A DNA stretch of 64,000 nucleotides from Parapristionchus giblindavisi (lineage: Eukaryota > Nematoda > Chromadorea > Rhabditida > Diplogasteridae), in NCBI GenBank assembly GCA_943737045.1, contig CALSFV010000046.1:434001-498000 (forward strand). Reading direction: 5' to 3'. This document shows positions 23,801 to 37,400 of the stretch, piece by piece. The notes below the pieces were generated by a model. It worked only from the letters and a program-made list of their open reading frames with translations. It was not told the origin of the DNA and made no database searches. Numbering within the stretch: position 1 is the first letter of the stretch; every line of letters starts with the position of its first letter. A program made the translations under genes and the position numbers.

Positions 23801-24799
23801 AAAATTACTTGTGAAATGTGAAAATGGCAACGATACCTATCGTGTCGTATACCATGTGAAAGAGTAAAAAAATCTGAATACGATACACTTTTCCATTCCT
23901 GAAAAGCGGTCACATAGGCCAAAATGCTAAATTATCTTCCAGTACTCTTTGCATTTTCGCTTCAAAACAATTCATGACAAGTCAAATTATCAACGATACT
24001 AATCGTGTCATATACCATGTGAAAGAGAAAAAAATACTGAATCGTACACTCTTCAGCTCATGTCGAACCGTATTATTTTACAGTCGCGACAATGGCCGAA
24101 GTACAAAAGTAGCTTTTACTCTTATATGATAAAAATTACTTGTGAAATGTGAAAATGGCAATGAAACCTATCTTGTCGTATACCCAACGAAAGAGCAAAA
24201 AAATCTGAATACGATACACTTTTCCATTCCTGAACAGCGGTCACATAGGCCAAAATGCTAAATTATCTTCCAGTACTCTTTGCATTTTCGCTACAAAACA
24301 ATTCATGACAAGTCAAATTATCAACGATACTAATCGTGTCATATACCATGTGAAAGAGAAAAAAATTCTGAATCGTACACTCTTCAGCTCATGTCGAACC
24401 GTATTATTTTACGGTCGACACAATGACCGAAGTACAAAAGTAGCTTTTACTCTTATATGATAAAAATTACTTGTGAAATGTGAAAATGGCAACGATACCT
24501 ATCGTGTCGTATACCATGTGAAAGAGTAAAAAAATCTGAATACGATACACTTTTCCATTCCTGAAAAGCGGTCACATATGCCAAAATGCTAAATTATCTT
24601 CCAGTACTCTTTGCATTTTCGCTACAAAACAATTCATGACAAGTCAAATTGTCAACGATACTAATCGTGTCATATACCATGTGAAAGAGAAAAAAATTCT
24701 GAATCGTACACTCTTCAGCTCATGTCGAACCGTATTATTTTACAGTCGCGACAATGGCCGAAGTACAAAAGTAGCTTTTACTCTTATATGATAAAAATT
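20828..24799 (+). repeat. 12-monomer segment, copy 1 (G C B C B C B C B F B C)
   Basis: Twelve monomers recur in the same order and with the same sub-variants at 27448-31418, 6620 bp downstream. This includes the G unit at its start ('atcgtcc', 'gtcgagccg') and the alternation of 'attctg' and 'atactg' B subtypes. It is one of the longest duplicated segments in the window. Confidence 0.88.
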
Positions 24800-27778
24800 A
24801 CTTGTGAAATGTGAAAATGGCAATGAAACCTATCTTGTCGTATACCCAACGAAAGAGCAAAAAAATCTGAATACGATACACTTTTCCATTCCTGAACAGC
24901 GGTCACATAGGCCAAAATGCTAAATTATCTTCCAGTACTCTTTGCATTTTCGCTACAAAACAATTCATGACAAGTCAAATTATCAACGATACTAATCGTG
25001 TCATATACCATGTGAAAGAGAAAAAAATACTGAATCGTACACTCTTCAGCTCATGTCGAACCGTATTATTTTACGGTCGACACAATGACCGAAGTACAAA
25101 AGTAGCTTTTACTCTTATATGATAAAAATTACTTGTGAAATGTGAAAATGGCAACGATACCTATCGTGTCGTATACCATGTGAAAGAGTAAAAAAATCTG
25201 AATACGATACACTTTTCCATTCCTGAAAAGCGGTCACATATGCCAAAATGCTAAATTATCGTCCAGTACTCTTTGCATTTTCGCTACAAAACAATTCATG
25301 ACAAGTCAAATTATCAACGATACTAATCGTGTCATATACCATGTGAAAGAGAAAAAAATACTGAATCGTACACTCTTCAGCTCATGTCGAGCCGTATTAT
25401 TTTACGGTCGACACAATGACCGAAGTACAAAAGTAGCTTTTACTCTTATATGATAAAAATTACTTGTGAAATGTGAAAATGGCAACGATACCTATCGTGT
25501 CGTATACCATGTGAAAGAGTAAAAAAATCTGAATACGATACACTTTTCCATTCCTGAAAAGCGGTCACATATGCCAAAATGCTAAATTATCTTCCAGTAC
25601 TCTTTGCATTTTCGCTACAAAACAATTCATGACAAGTCAAATTGTCAACGATACTAATCGTGTCATATACCATGTGAAAGAGAAAAAAATTCTGAATCGT
25701 ACACTCTTCAGCTCATGTCGAACCGTATTATTTTACAGTCGCGACAATGGCCGAAGTACAAAAGTAGCTTTTACTCTTATATGATAAAAATTACTTGTGA
25801 AATGTGAAAATGGCAATGAAACCTATCTTGTCGTATACCCAACGAAAGAGCAAAAAAATCTGAATACGATACACTTTTCCATTCCTGAACAGCGGTCACA
25901 TAGGCCAAAATGCTAAATTATCTTCCAGTACTCTTTGCATTTTCGCTACAAAACAATTCATGACAAGTCAAATTATCAACGATACTAATCGTGTCATATA
26001 CCATGTGAAAGAGAAAAAAATACTGAATCGTACACTCTTCAGCTCATGTCGAACCGTATTATTTTACGGTCGACACAATGACCGAAGTACAAAAGTAGCT
26101 TTTACTCTTATATGATAAAAATTACTTGTGAAATGTGAAAATGGCAACGATACCTATCGTGTCGTATACCATGTGAAAGAGTAAAAAAATCTGAATACGA
26201 TACACTTTTCCATTCCTGAAAAGCGGTCACATAGGCCAAAATGCTAAATTATCTTCCAGTACTCTTTGCATTTTCGCTTCAAAACAATTCATGACAAGTC
26301 AAATTATCAACGATACTAATCGTGTCATATACCATGTGAAAGAGAAAAAAATACTGAATCGTACACTCTTCAGCTCATGTCGAACCGTATTATTTTACAG
26401 TCGCGACAATGGCCGAAGTACAAAAGTAGCTTTTACTCTTATATGATAAAAATTACTTGTGAAATGTGAAAATGGCAATGAAACCTATCTTGTCGTATAC
26501 CCAACGAAAGAGCAAAAAAATCTGAATACGATACACTTTTCCATTCCTGAACAGCGGTCACATAGGCCAAAATGCTAAATTATCTTCCAGTACTCTTTGC
26601 ATTTTCGCTACAAAACAATTCATGACAAGTCAAATTATCAACGATACTAATCGTGTCATATACCATGTGAAAGAGAAAAAAATTCTGAATCGTACACTCT
26701 TCAGCTCATGTCGAACCGTATTATTTTACGGTCGACACAATGACCGAAGTACAAAAGTAGCTTTTACTCTTATATGATAAAAATTACTTGTGAAATGTGA
26801 AAATGGCAACGATACCTATCGTGTCGTATACCATGTGAAAGAGTAAAAAAATCTGAATACGATACACTTTTCCATTCCTGAAAAGCGGTCACATATGCCA
26901 AAATGCTAAATTATCTTCCAGTACTCTTTGCATTTTCGCTACAAAACAATTCATGACAAGTCAAATTGTCAACGATACTAATCGTGTCATATACCATGTG
27001 AAAGAGAAAAAAATTCTGAATCGTACACTCTTCAGCTCATGTCGAACCGTATTATTTTACAGTCGCGACAATGGCCGAAGTACAAAAGTAGCTTTTACTC
27101 TTATATGATAAAAATTACTTGTGAAATGTGAAAATGGCAATGAAACCTATCTTGTCGTATACCCAACGAAAGAGCAAAAAAATCTGAATACGATACACTT
27201 TTCCATTCCTGAACAGCGGTCACATAGGCCAAAATGCTAAATTATCTTCCAGTACTCTTTGCATTTTCGCTACAAAACAATTCATGACAAGTCAAATTAT
27301 CAACGATACTAATCGTGTCATATACCATGTGAAAGAGAAAAAAATACTGAATCGTACACTCTTCAGCTCATGTCGAACCGTATTATTTTACGGTCGACAC
27401 AATGACCGAAGTACAAAAGTAGCTTTTACTCTTATATGATAAAAATTACTTGTGAAATGTGAAAATGGCAACGATACCTATCGTGTCGTATACCATGTGA
27501 AAGAGTAAAAAAATCTGAATACGATACACTTTTCCATTCCTGAAAAGCGGTCACATATGCCAAAATGCTAAATTATCGTCCAGTACTCTTTGCATTTTCG
27601 CTACAAAACAATTCATGACAAGTCAAATTATCAACGATACTAATCGTGTCATATACCATGTGAAAGAGAAAAAAATACTGAATCGTACACTCTTCAGCTC
27701 ATGTCGAGCCGTATTATTTTACGGTCGACACAATGACCGAAGTACAAAAGTAGCTTTTACTCTTATATGATAAAAATT
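23145..27778 (+). repeat. Two tandem 7-monomer higher-order repeats, 2317 bp each
   Basis: The order C B F B C B G occupies 23145-25461 and again 25462-27778. F copies at 23807 and 26124 and G copies at 25131 and 27448 are each 2317 bp apart, which is seven times 331. The three B units in each repeat keep the same 'atactg', 'attctg', 'atactg' order. Confidence 0.9.
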
Positions 27779-30700
27779 ACTTGTGAAATGTGAAAATGGC
27801 AACGATACCTATCGTGTCGTATACCATGTGAAAGAGTAAAAAAATCTGAATACGATACACTTTTCCATTCCTGAAAAGCGGTCACATATGCCAAAATGCT
27901 AAATTATCTTCCAGTACTCTTTGCATTTTCGCTACAAAACAATTCATGACAAGTCAAATTGTCAACGATACTAATCGTGTCATATACCATGTGAAAGAGA
28001 AAAAAATTCTGAATCGTACACTCTTCAGCTCATGTCGAACCGTATTATTTTACAGTCGCGACAATGGCCGAAGTACAAAAGTAGCTTTTACTCTTATATG
28101 ATAAAAATTACTTGTGAAATGTGAAAATGGCAATGAAACCTATCTTGTCGTATACCCAACGAAAGAGCAAAAAATCTGAATACGATACACTTTTCCATTC
28201 CTGAACAGCGGTCACATAGGCCAAAATGCTAAATTATCTTCCAGTACTCTTTGCATTTTCGCTACAAAACAATTCATGACAAGTCAAATTATCAACGATA
28301 CTAATCGTGTCATATACCATGTGAAAGAGAAAAAAATTCTGAATCGTACACTCTTCAGCTCATGTCGAACCGTATTATTTTACGGTCGACACAATGACCG
28401 AAGTACAAAAGTAGCTTTTACTCTTATATGATAAAAATTACTTGTGAAATGTGAAAATGGCAACGATACCTATCGTGTCGTATACCATGTGAAAGAGTAA
28501 AAAAATCTGAATACGATACACTTTTCCATTCCTGAAAAGCGGTCACATATGCCAAAATGCTAAATTATCTTCCAGTACTCTTTGCATTTTCGCTACAAAA
28601 CAATTCATGACAAGTCAAATTGTCAACGATACTAATCGTGTCATATACCATGTGAAAGAGAAAAAAATTCTGAATCGTACACTCTTCAGCTCATGTCGAA
28701 CCGTATTATTTTACAGTCGCGACAATGGCCGAAGTACAAAAGTAGCTTTTACTCTTATATGATAAAAATTACTTGTGAAATGTGAAAATGGCAATGAAAC
28801 CTATCTTGTCGTATACCCAACGAAAGAGCAAAAAAATCTGAATACGATACACTTTTCCATTCCTGAACAGCGGTCACATAGGCCAAAATGCTAAATTATC
28901 TTCCAGTACTCTTTGCATTTTCGCTACAAAACAATTCATGACAAGTCAAATTATCAACGATACTAATCGTGTCATATACCATGTGAAAGAGAAAAAAATT
29001 CTGAATCGTACACTCTTCAGCTCATGTCGAACCGTATTATTTTACGGTCGACACAATGACCGAAGTACAAAAGTAGCTTTTACTCTTATATGATAAAAAT
29101 TACTTGTGAAATGTGAAAATGGCAACGATACCTATCGTGTCGTATACCATGTGAAAGAGTAAAAAAATCTGAATACGATACACTTTTCCATTCCTGAAAA
29201 GCGGTCACATATGCCAAAATGCTAAATTATCTTCCAGTACTCTTTGCATTTTCGCTACAAAACAATTCATGACAAGTCAAATTGTCAACGATACTAATCG
29301 TGTCATATACCATGTGAAAGAGAAAAAAATTCTGAATCGTACACTCTTCAGCTCATGTCGAACCGTATTATTTTACAGTCGCGACAATGGCCGAAGTACA
29401 AAAGTAGCTTTTACTCTTATATGATAAAAATTACTTGTGAAATGTGAAAATGGCAATGAAACCTATCTTGTCGTATACCCAACGAAAGAGCAAAAAAATC
29501 TGAATACGATACACTTTTCCATTCCTGAACAGCGGTCACATAGGCCAAAATGCTAAATTATCTTCCAGTACTCTTTGCATTTTCGCTACAAAACAATTCA
29601 TGACAAGTCAAATTATCAACGATACTAATCGTGTCATATACCATGTGAAAGAGAAAAAAATACTGAATCGTACACTCTTCAGCTCATGTCGAACCGTATT
29701 ATTTTACGGTCGACACAATGACCGAAGTACAAAAGTAGCTTTTACTCTTATATGATAAAAATTACTTGTGAAATGTGAAAATGGCAACGATACCTATCGT
29801 GTCGTATACCATGTGAAAGAGTAAAAAAATCTGAATACGATACACTTTTCCATTCCTGAAAAGCGGTCACATATGCCAAAATGCTAAATTATCTTCCAGT
29901 ACTCTTTGCATTTTCGCTACAAAACAATTCATGACAAGTCAAATTGTCAACGATACTAATCGTGTCATATACCATGTGAAAGAGAAAAAAATTCTGAATC
30001 GTACACTCTTCAGCTCATGTCGAACCGTATTATTTTACAGTCGCGACAATGGCCGAAGTACAAAAGTAGCTTTTACTCTTATATGATAAAAATTACTTGT
30101 GAAATGTGAAAATGGCAATGAAACCTATCTTGTCGTATACCCAACGAAAGAGCAAAAAAATCTGAATACGATACACTTTTCCATTCCTGAACAGCGGTCA
30201 CATAGGCCAAAATGCTAAATTATCTTCCAGTACTCTTTGCATTTTCGCTACAAAACAATTCATGACAAGTCAAATTATCAACGATACTAATCGTGTCATA
30301 TACCATGTGAAAGAGAAAAAAATACTGAATCGTACACTCTTCAGCTCATGTCGAACCGTATTATTTTACGGTCGACACAATGACCGAAGTACAAAAGTAG
30401 CTTTTACTCTTATATGATAAAAATTACTTGTGAAATGTGAAAATGGCAACGATACCTATCGTGTCGTATACCATGTGAAAGAGTAAAAAAATCTGAATAC
30501 GATACACTTTTCCATTCCTGAAAAGCGGTCACATAGGCCAAAATGCTAAATTATCTTCCAGTACTCTTTGCATTTTCGCTTCAAAACAATTCATGACAAG
30601 TCAAATTATCAACGATACTAATCGTGTCATATACCATGTGAAAGAGAAAAAAATACTGAATCGTACACTCTTCAGCTCATGTCGAACCGTATTATTTTAC

Positions 30701-31418
30701 AGTCGCGACAATGGCCGAAGTACAAAAGTAGCTTTTACTCTTATATGATAAAAATTACTTGTGAAATGTGAAAATGGCAATGAAACCTATCTTGTCGTAT
30801 ACCCAACGAAAGAGCAAAAAAATCTGAATACGATACACTTTTCCATTCCTGAACAGCGGTCACATAGGCCAAAATGCTAAATTATCTTCCAGTACTCTTT
30901 GCATTTTCGCTACAAAACAATTCATGACAAGTCAAATTATCAACGATACTAATCGTGTCATATACCATGTGAAAGAGAAAAAAATTCTGAATCGTACACT
31001 CTTCAGCTCATGTCGAACCGTATTATTTTACGGTCGACACAATGACCGAAGTACAAAAGTAGCTTTTACTCTTATATGATAAAAATTACTTGTGAAATGT
31101 GAAAATGGCAACGATACCTATCGTGTCGTATACCATGTGAAAGAGTAAAAAAATCTGAATACGATACACTTTTCCATTCCTGAAAAGCGGTCACATATGC
31201 CAAAATGCTAAATTATCTTCCAGTACTCTTTGCATTTTCGCTACAAAACAATTCATGACAAGTCAAATTGTCAACGATACTAATCGTGTCATATACCATG
31301 TGAAAGAGAAAAAAATTCTGAATCGTACACTCTTCAGCTCATGTCGAACCGTATTATTTTACAGTCGCGACAATGGCCGAAGTACAAAAGTAGCTTTTAC
31401 TCTTATATGATAAAAATT
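27448..31418 (+). repeat. 12-monomer segment, copy 2
   Basis: It has the same 12-class order as 20828-24799. A single-A loss in the unit at 28110 makes this copy one base shorter. The next unit (31419) is B with 'attctg' where copy 1 is followed by B with 'atactg', which marks the right limit of the match. Confidence 0.88.
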
Positions 31419-34400
31419 ACTTGTGAAATGTGAAAATGGCAATGAAACCTATCTTGTCGTATACCCAACGAAAGAGCAAAAAAATCTGAATACGATACAC
31501 TTTTCCATTCCTGAACAGCGGTCACATAGGCCAAAATGCTAAATTATCTTCCAGTACTCTTTGCATTTTCGCTACAAAACAATTCATGACAAGTCAAATT
31601 ATCAACGATACTAATCGTGTCATATACCATGTGAAAGAGAAAAAAATTCTGAATCGTACACTCTTCAGCTCATGTCGAACCGTATTATTTTACGGTCGAC
31701 ACAATGACCGAAGTACAAAAGTAGCTTTTACTCTTATATGATAAAAATTACTTGTGAAATGTGAAAATGGCAACGATACCTATCGTGTCGTATACCATGT
31801 GAAAGAGTAAAAAAATCTGAATACGATACACTTTTCCATTCCTGAAAAGCGGTCACATATGCCAAAATGCTAGATTATCTTCCAGTACTCTTTGCATTTT
31901 CGCTACAAAACAATTCATGACAAGTCAATTTATCAACGATACTAATCGTGTCATATACCATGTGAAAGAGAAAAAAATACTGAATCGTACACTCTTCAGC
32001 TCATGTCGAACCGTATTATTTTACGGTCGACACAATGACCGAAGTACAAAAGTAGCTTTTACTCTTATATGATAAAATTACTTGTGAAATGTGAAAATGG
32101 CAACGATACCTATCGTGTCGTATACCATGTGAAAGAGTAAAAAAATCTGAATACGATACACTTTTCCATTCCTGAAAAGCGGTCACATAGGCCAAAATGC
32201 TAAATTATCTTCCAGTACTCTTTGCATTTTCGCTTCAAAACAATTCATGACAAGTCAAATTATCAACGATACTAATCGTGTCATATACCATGTGAAAGAG
32301 AAAAAAATACTGAATCGTACACTCTTCAGCTCATGTCGAACCGTATTATTTTACAGTCGCGACAATGGCCGAAGTACAAAAGTAGCTTTTACTCTTATAT
32401 GATAAAAATTACTTGTGAAATGTGAAAATGGCAATGAAACCTATCTTGTCGTATACCCAACGAAAGAGCAAAAAAATCTGAATACGATACACTTTTCCAT
32501 TCCTGAACAGCGGTCACATAGGCCAAAATGCTAAATTATCTTCCAGTACTCTTTGCATTTTCGCTACAAAACAATTCATGACAAGTCAAATTATCAACGA
32601 TACTAATCGTGTCATATACCATGTGAAAGAGAAAAAAATTCTGAATCGTACACTCTTCAGCTCATGTCGAACCGTATTATTTTACGGTCGACACAATGAC
32701 CGAAGTACAAAAGTAGCTTTTACTCTTATATGATAAAAATTACTTGTGAAATGTGAAAATGGCAACGATACCTATCGTGTCGTATACCATGTGAAAGAGT
32801 AAAAAAATCTGAATACGATACACTTTTCCATTCCTGAAAAGCGGTCACATATGCCAAAATGCTAGATTATCTTCCAGTACTCTTTGCATTTTCGCTACAA
32901 AACAATTCATGACAAGTCAAATTGTCAACGATACTAATCGTGGCATATACCATGTGAAAGAGAAAAAAATTCTGAATCGTACACTCTTCAGCTCATGTCG
33001 AACCGTATTATTTTACAGTCGCGACAATGGCCGAAGTACAAAAGTAGCTTTTACTCTTATATGATAAAAATTACTTGTGAAATGTGAAAATGGCAATGAA
33101 ACCTATCTTGTCGTATACCCAACGAAAGAGCAAAAAAATCTGAATACGATACACTTTTCCATTCCTGAACAGCGGTCACATAGGCCAAAATGCTAAATTA
33201 TCTTCCAGTACTCTTTGCATTTTCGCTACAAAACAATTCATGACAAGTCAAATTATCAACGATACTAATCGTGTCATATACCATGTGAAAGAGAAAAAAA
33301 TTCTGAATCGTACACTCTTCAGCTCATGTCGAACCGTATTATTTTACGGTCGACACAATGACCGAAGTACAAAAGTAGCTTTTACTCTTATATGATAAAA
33401 ATTACTTGTGAAATGTGAAAATGGCAACGATACCTATCGTGTCGTATACCATGTGAAAGAGTAAAAAAATCTGAATACGATACACTTTTCCATTCCTGAA
33501 AAGCGGTCACATATGCCAAAATGCTAAATTATCTTCCAGTACTCTTTGCATTTTCGCTACAAAACAATTCATGACAAGTCAAATTGTCAACGATACTAAT
33601 CGTGTCATATACCATGTGAAAGAGAAAAAAATTCTGAATCGTACACTCTTCAGCTCATGTCGAACCGTATTATTTTACAGTCGCGACAATGGCCGAAGTA
33701 CAAAAGTAGCTTTTACTCTTATATGATAAAAATTACTTGTGAAATGTGAAAATGGCAATGAAACCTATCTTGTCGTATACCCAACGAAAGAGCAAAAAAA
33801 TCTGAATACGATACACTTTTCCATTCCTGAACAGCGGTCACATAGGCCAAAATGCTAAATTATCTTCCAGTACTCTTTGCATTTTCGCTACAAAACAATT
33901 CATGACAAGTCAATTTATCAACGATACTAATCGTGTCATATACCATGTGAAAGAGAAAAAAATACTGAATCGTACACTCTTCAGCTCATGTCGAACCGTA
34001 TTATTTTACGGTCGACACAATGACCGAAGTACAAAAGTAGCTTTTACTCTTATATGATAAAAATTACTTGTGAAATGTGAAAATGGCAACGATACCTATC
34101 GTGTCGTATACCATGTGAAAGAGTAAAAAAATCTGAATACGATACACTTTTCCATTCCTGAAAAGCGGTCACATAGGCCAAAATGCTAAATTATCTTCCA
34201 GTACTCTTTGCATTTTCGCTTCAAAACAATTCATGACAAGTCAAATTATCAACGATACTAATCGTGTCATATACCATGTGAAAGAGAAAAAAATACTGAA
34301 TCGTACACTCTTCAGCTCATGTCGAACCGTATTATTTTACAGTCGCGACAATGGCCGAAGTACAAAAGTAGCTTTTACTCTTATATGATAAAAATTACTT

Positions 34401-37400
34401 GTGAAATGTGAAAATGGCAATGAAACCTATCTTGTCGTATACCCAACGAAAGAGCAAAAAAATCTGAATACGATACACTTTTCCATTCCTGAACAGCGGT
34501 CACATAGGCCAAAATGCTAAATTATCTTCCAGTACTCTTTGCATTTTCGCTACAAAACAATTCATGACAAGTCAAATTATCAACGATACTAATCGTGTCA
34601 TATACCATGTGAAAGAGAAAAAAATTCTGAATCGTACACTCTTCAGCTCATGTCGAACCGTATTATTTTACGGTCGACACAATGACCGAAGTACAAAAGT
34701 AGCTTTTACTCTTATATGATAAAAATTACTTGTGAAATGTGAAAATGGCAACGATACCTATCGTGTCGTATACCATGTGAAAGAGTAAAAAAATCTGAAT
34801 ACGATACACTTTTCCATTCCTGAAAAGCGGTCACATATGCCAAAATGCTAGATTATCTTCCAGTACTCTTTGCATTTTCGCTACAAAACAATTCATGACA
34901 AGTCAAATTGTCAACGATACTAATCGTGTCATATACCATGTGAAAGAGAAAAAAATTCTGAATCGTACACTCTTCAGCTCATGTCGAACCGTATTATTTT
35001 ACAGTCGCGACAATGGCCGAAGTACAAAAGTAGCTTTTACTCTTATATGATAAAAATTACTTGTGAAATGTGAAAATGGCAATGAAACCTATCTTGTCGT
35101 ATACCCAACGAAAGAGCAAAAAAATCTGAATACGATACACTTTTCCATTCCTGAACAGCGGTCACATAGGCCAAAATGCTAAATTATCTTCCAGTACTCT
35201 TTGCATTTTCGCTACAAAACAATTCATGACAAGTCAAATTATCAACGATACTAATCGTGTCATATACCATGTGAAAGAGAAAAAAATTCTGAATCGTACA
35301 CTCTTCAGCTCATGTCGAACCGTATTATTTTACGGTCGACACAATGACCGAAGTACAAAAGTAGCTTTTACTCTTATATGATAAAAATTACTTGTGAAAT
35401 GTGAAAATGGCAACGATACCTATCGTGTCGTATACCATGTGAAAGAGTAAAAAAATCTGAATACGATACACTTTTCCATTCCTGAAAAGCGGTCACATAT
35501 GCCAAAATGCTAGATTATCTTCCAGTACTCTTTGCATTTTCGCTACAAAACAATTCATGACAAGTCAAATTGTCAACGATACTAATCGTGTCATATACCA
35601 TGTGAAAGAGAAAAAAATTCTGAATCGTACACTCTTCAGCTCATGTCGAACCGTATTATTTTACAGTCGCGACAATGGCCGAAGTACAAAAGTAGCTTTT
35701 ACTCTTATATGATAAAAATTACTTGTGAAATGTGAAAATGGCAATGAAACCTATCTTGTCGTATACCCAACGAAAGAGCAAAAAAATCTGAATACGATAC
35801 ACTTTTCCATTCCTGAACAGCGGTCACATATGCCAAAATGCTAAATTATCTTCCAGTACTCTTTGCATTTTCGCTACAAAACAATTCATGACAAGTCAAT
35901 TTATCAACGATACTAATCGTGTCATATACCATGTGAAAGAGAAAAAAATACTGAATCGTACACTCTTCAGCTCATGTCGAACCGTATTATTTTACGGTCG
36001 ACACAATGACCGAAGTACAAAAGTAGCTTTTACTCTTATATGATAAAAATTACTTGTGAAATGTGAAAATGGCAACGATACCTATCGTGTCGTATACCAT
36101 GTGAAAGAGTAAAAAAATCTGAATACGATACACTTTTCCATTCCTGAAAAGCGGTCACATAGGCCAAAATGCTAAATTATCTTCCAGTACTCTTTGCATT
36201 TTCGCTTCAAAACAATTCATGACAAGTCAAATTATCAACGATACTAATCGTGTCATATACCATGTGAAAGAGAAAAAAATACTGAATCGTACACTCTTCA
36301 GCTCATGTCGAACCGTATTATTTTACAGTCGCGACAATGGCCGAAGTACAAAAGTAGCTTTTACTCTTATATGATAAAAATTACTTGTGAAATGTGAAAA
36401 TGGCAATGAAACCTATCTTGTCGTATACCCAACGAAAGAGCAAAAAAATCTGAATACGATACACTTTTCCATTCCTGAACAGCGGTCACATAGGCCAAAA
36501 TGCTAAATTATCTTCCAGTACTCTTTGCATTTTCGCTACAAAACAATTCATGACAAGTCAAATTATCAACGATACTAATCGTGTCATATACCATGTGAAA
36601 GAGAAAAAAATTCTGAATCGTACACTCTTCAGCTCATGTCGAACCGTATTATTTTACGGTCGACACAATGACCGAAGTACAAAAGTAGCTTTTACTCTTA
36701 TATGATAAAAATTACTTGTGAAATGTGAAAATGGCAACGATACCTATCGTGTCGTATACCATGTGAAAGAGTAAAAAAATCTGAATACGATACACTTTTC
36801 CATTCCTGAAAAGCGGTCACATATGCCAAAATGCTAGATTATCTTCCAGTACTCTTTGCATTTTCGCTACAAAACAATTCATGACAAGTCAAATTGTCAA
36901 CGATACTAATCGTGTCATATACCATGTGAAAGAGAAAAAAATTCTGAATCGTACACTCTTCAGCTCATGTCGAACCGTATTATTTTACAGTCGCGACAAT
37001 GGCCGAAGTACAAAAGTAGCTTTTACTCTTATATGATAAAAATTACTTGTGAAATGTGAAAATGGCAATGAAACCTATCTTGTCGTATACCCAACGAAAG
37101 AGCAAAAAAATCTGAATACGATACACTTTTCCATTCCTGAACAGCGGTCACATAGGCCAAAATGCTAAATTATCTTCCAGTACTCTTTGCATTTTCGCTA
37201 CAAAACAATTCATGACAAGTCAAATTATCAACGATACTAATCGTGTCATATACCATGTGAAAGAGAAAAAAATTCTGAATCGTACACTCTTCAGCTCATG
37301 TCGAACCGTATTATTTTACGGTCGACACAATGACCGAAGTACAAAAGTAGCTTTTACTCTTATATGATAAAAATTACTTGTGAAATGTGAAAATGGCAAC

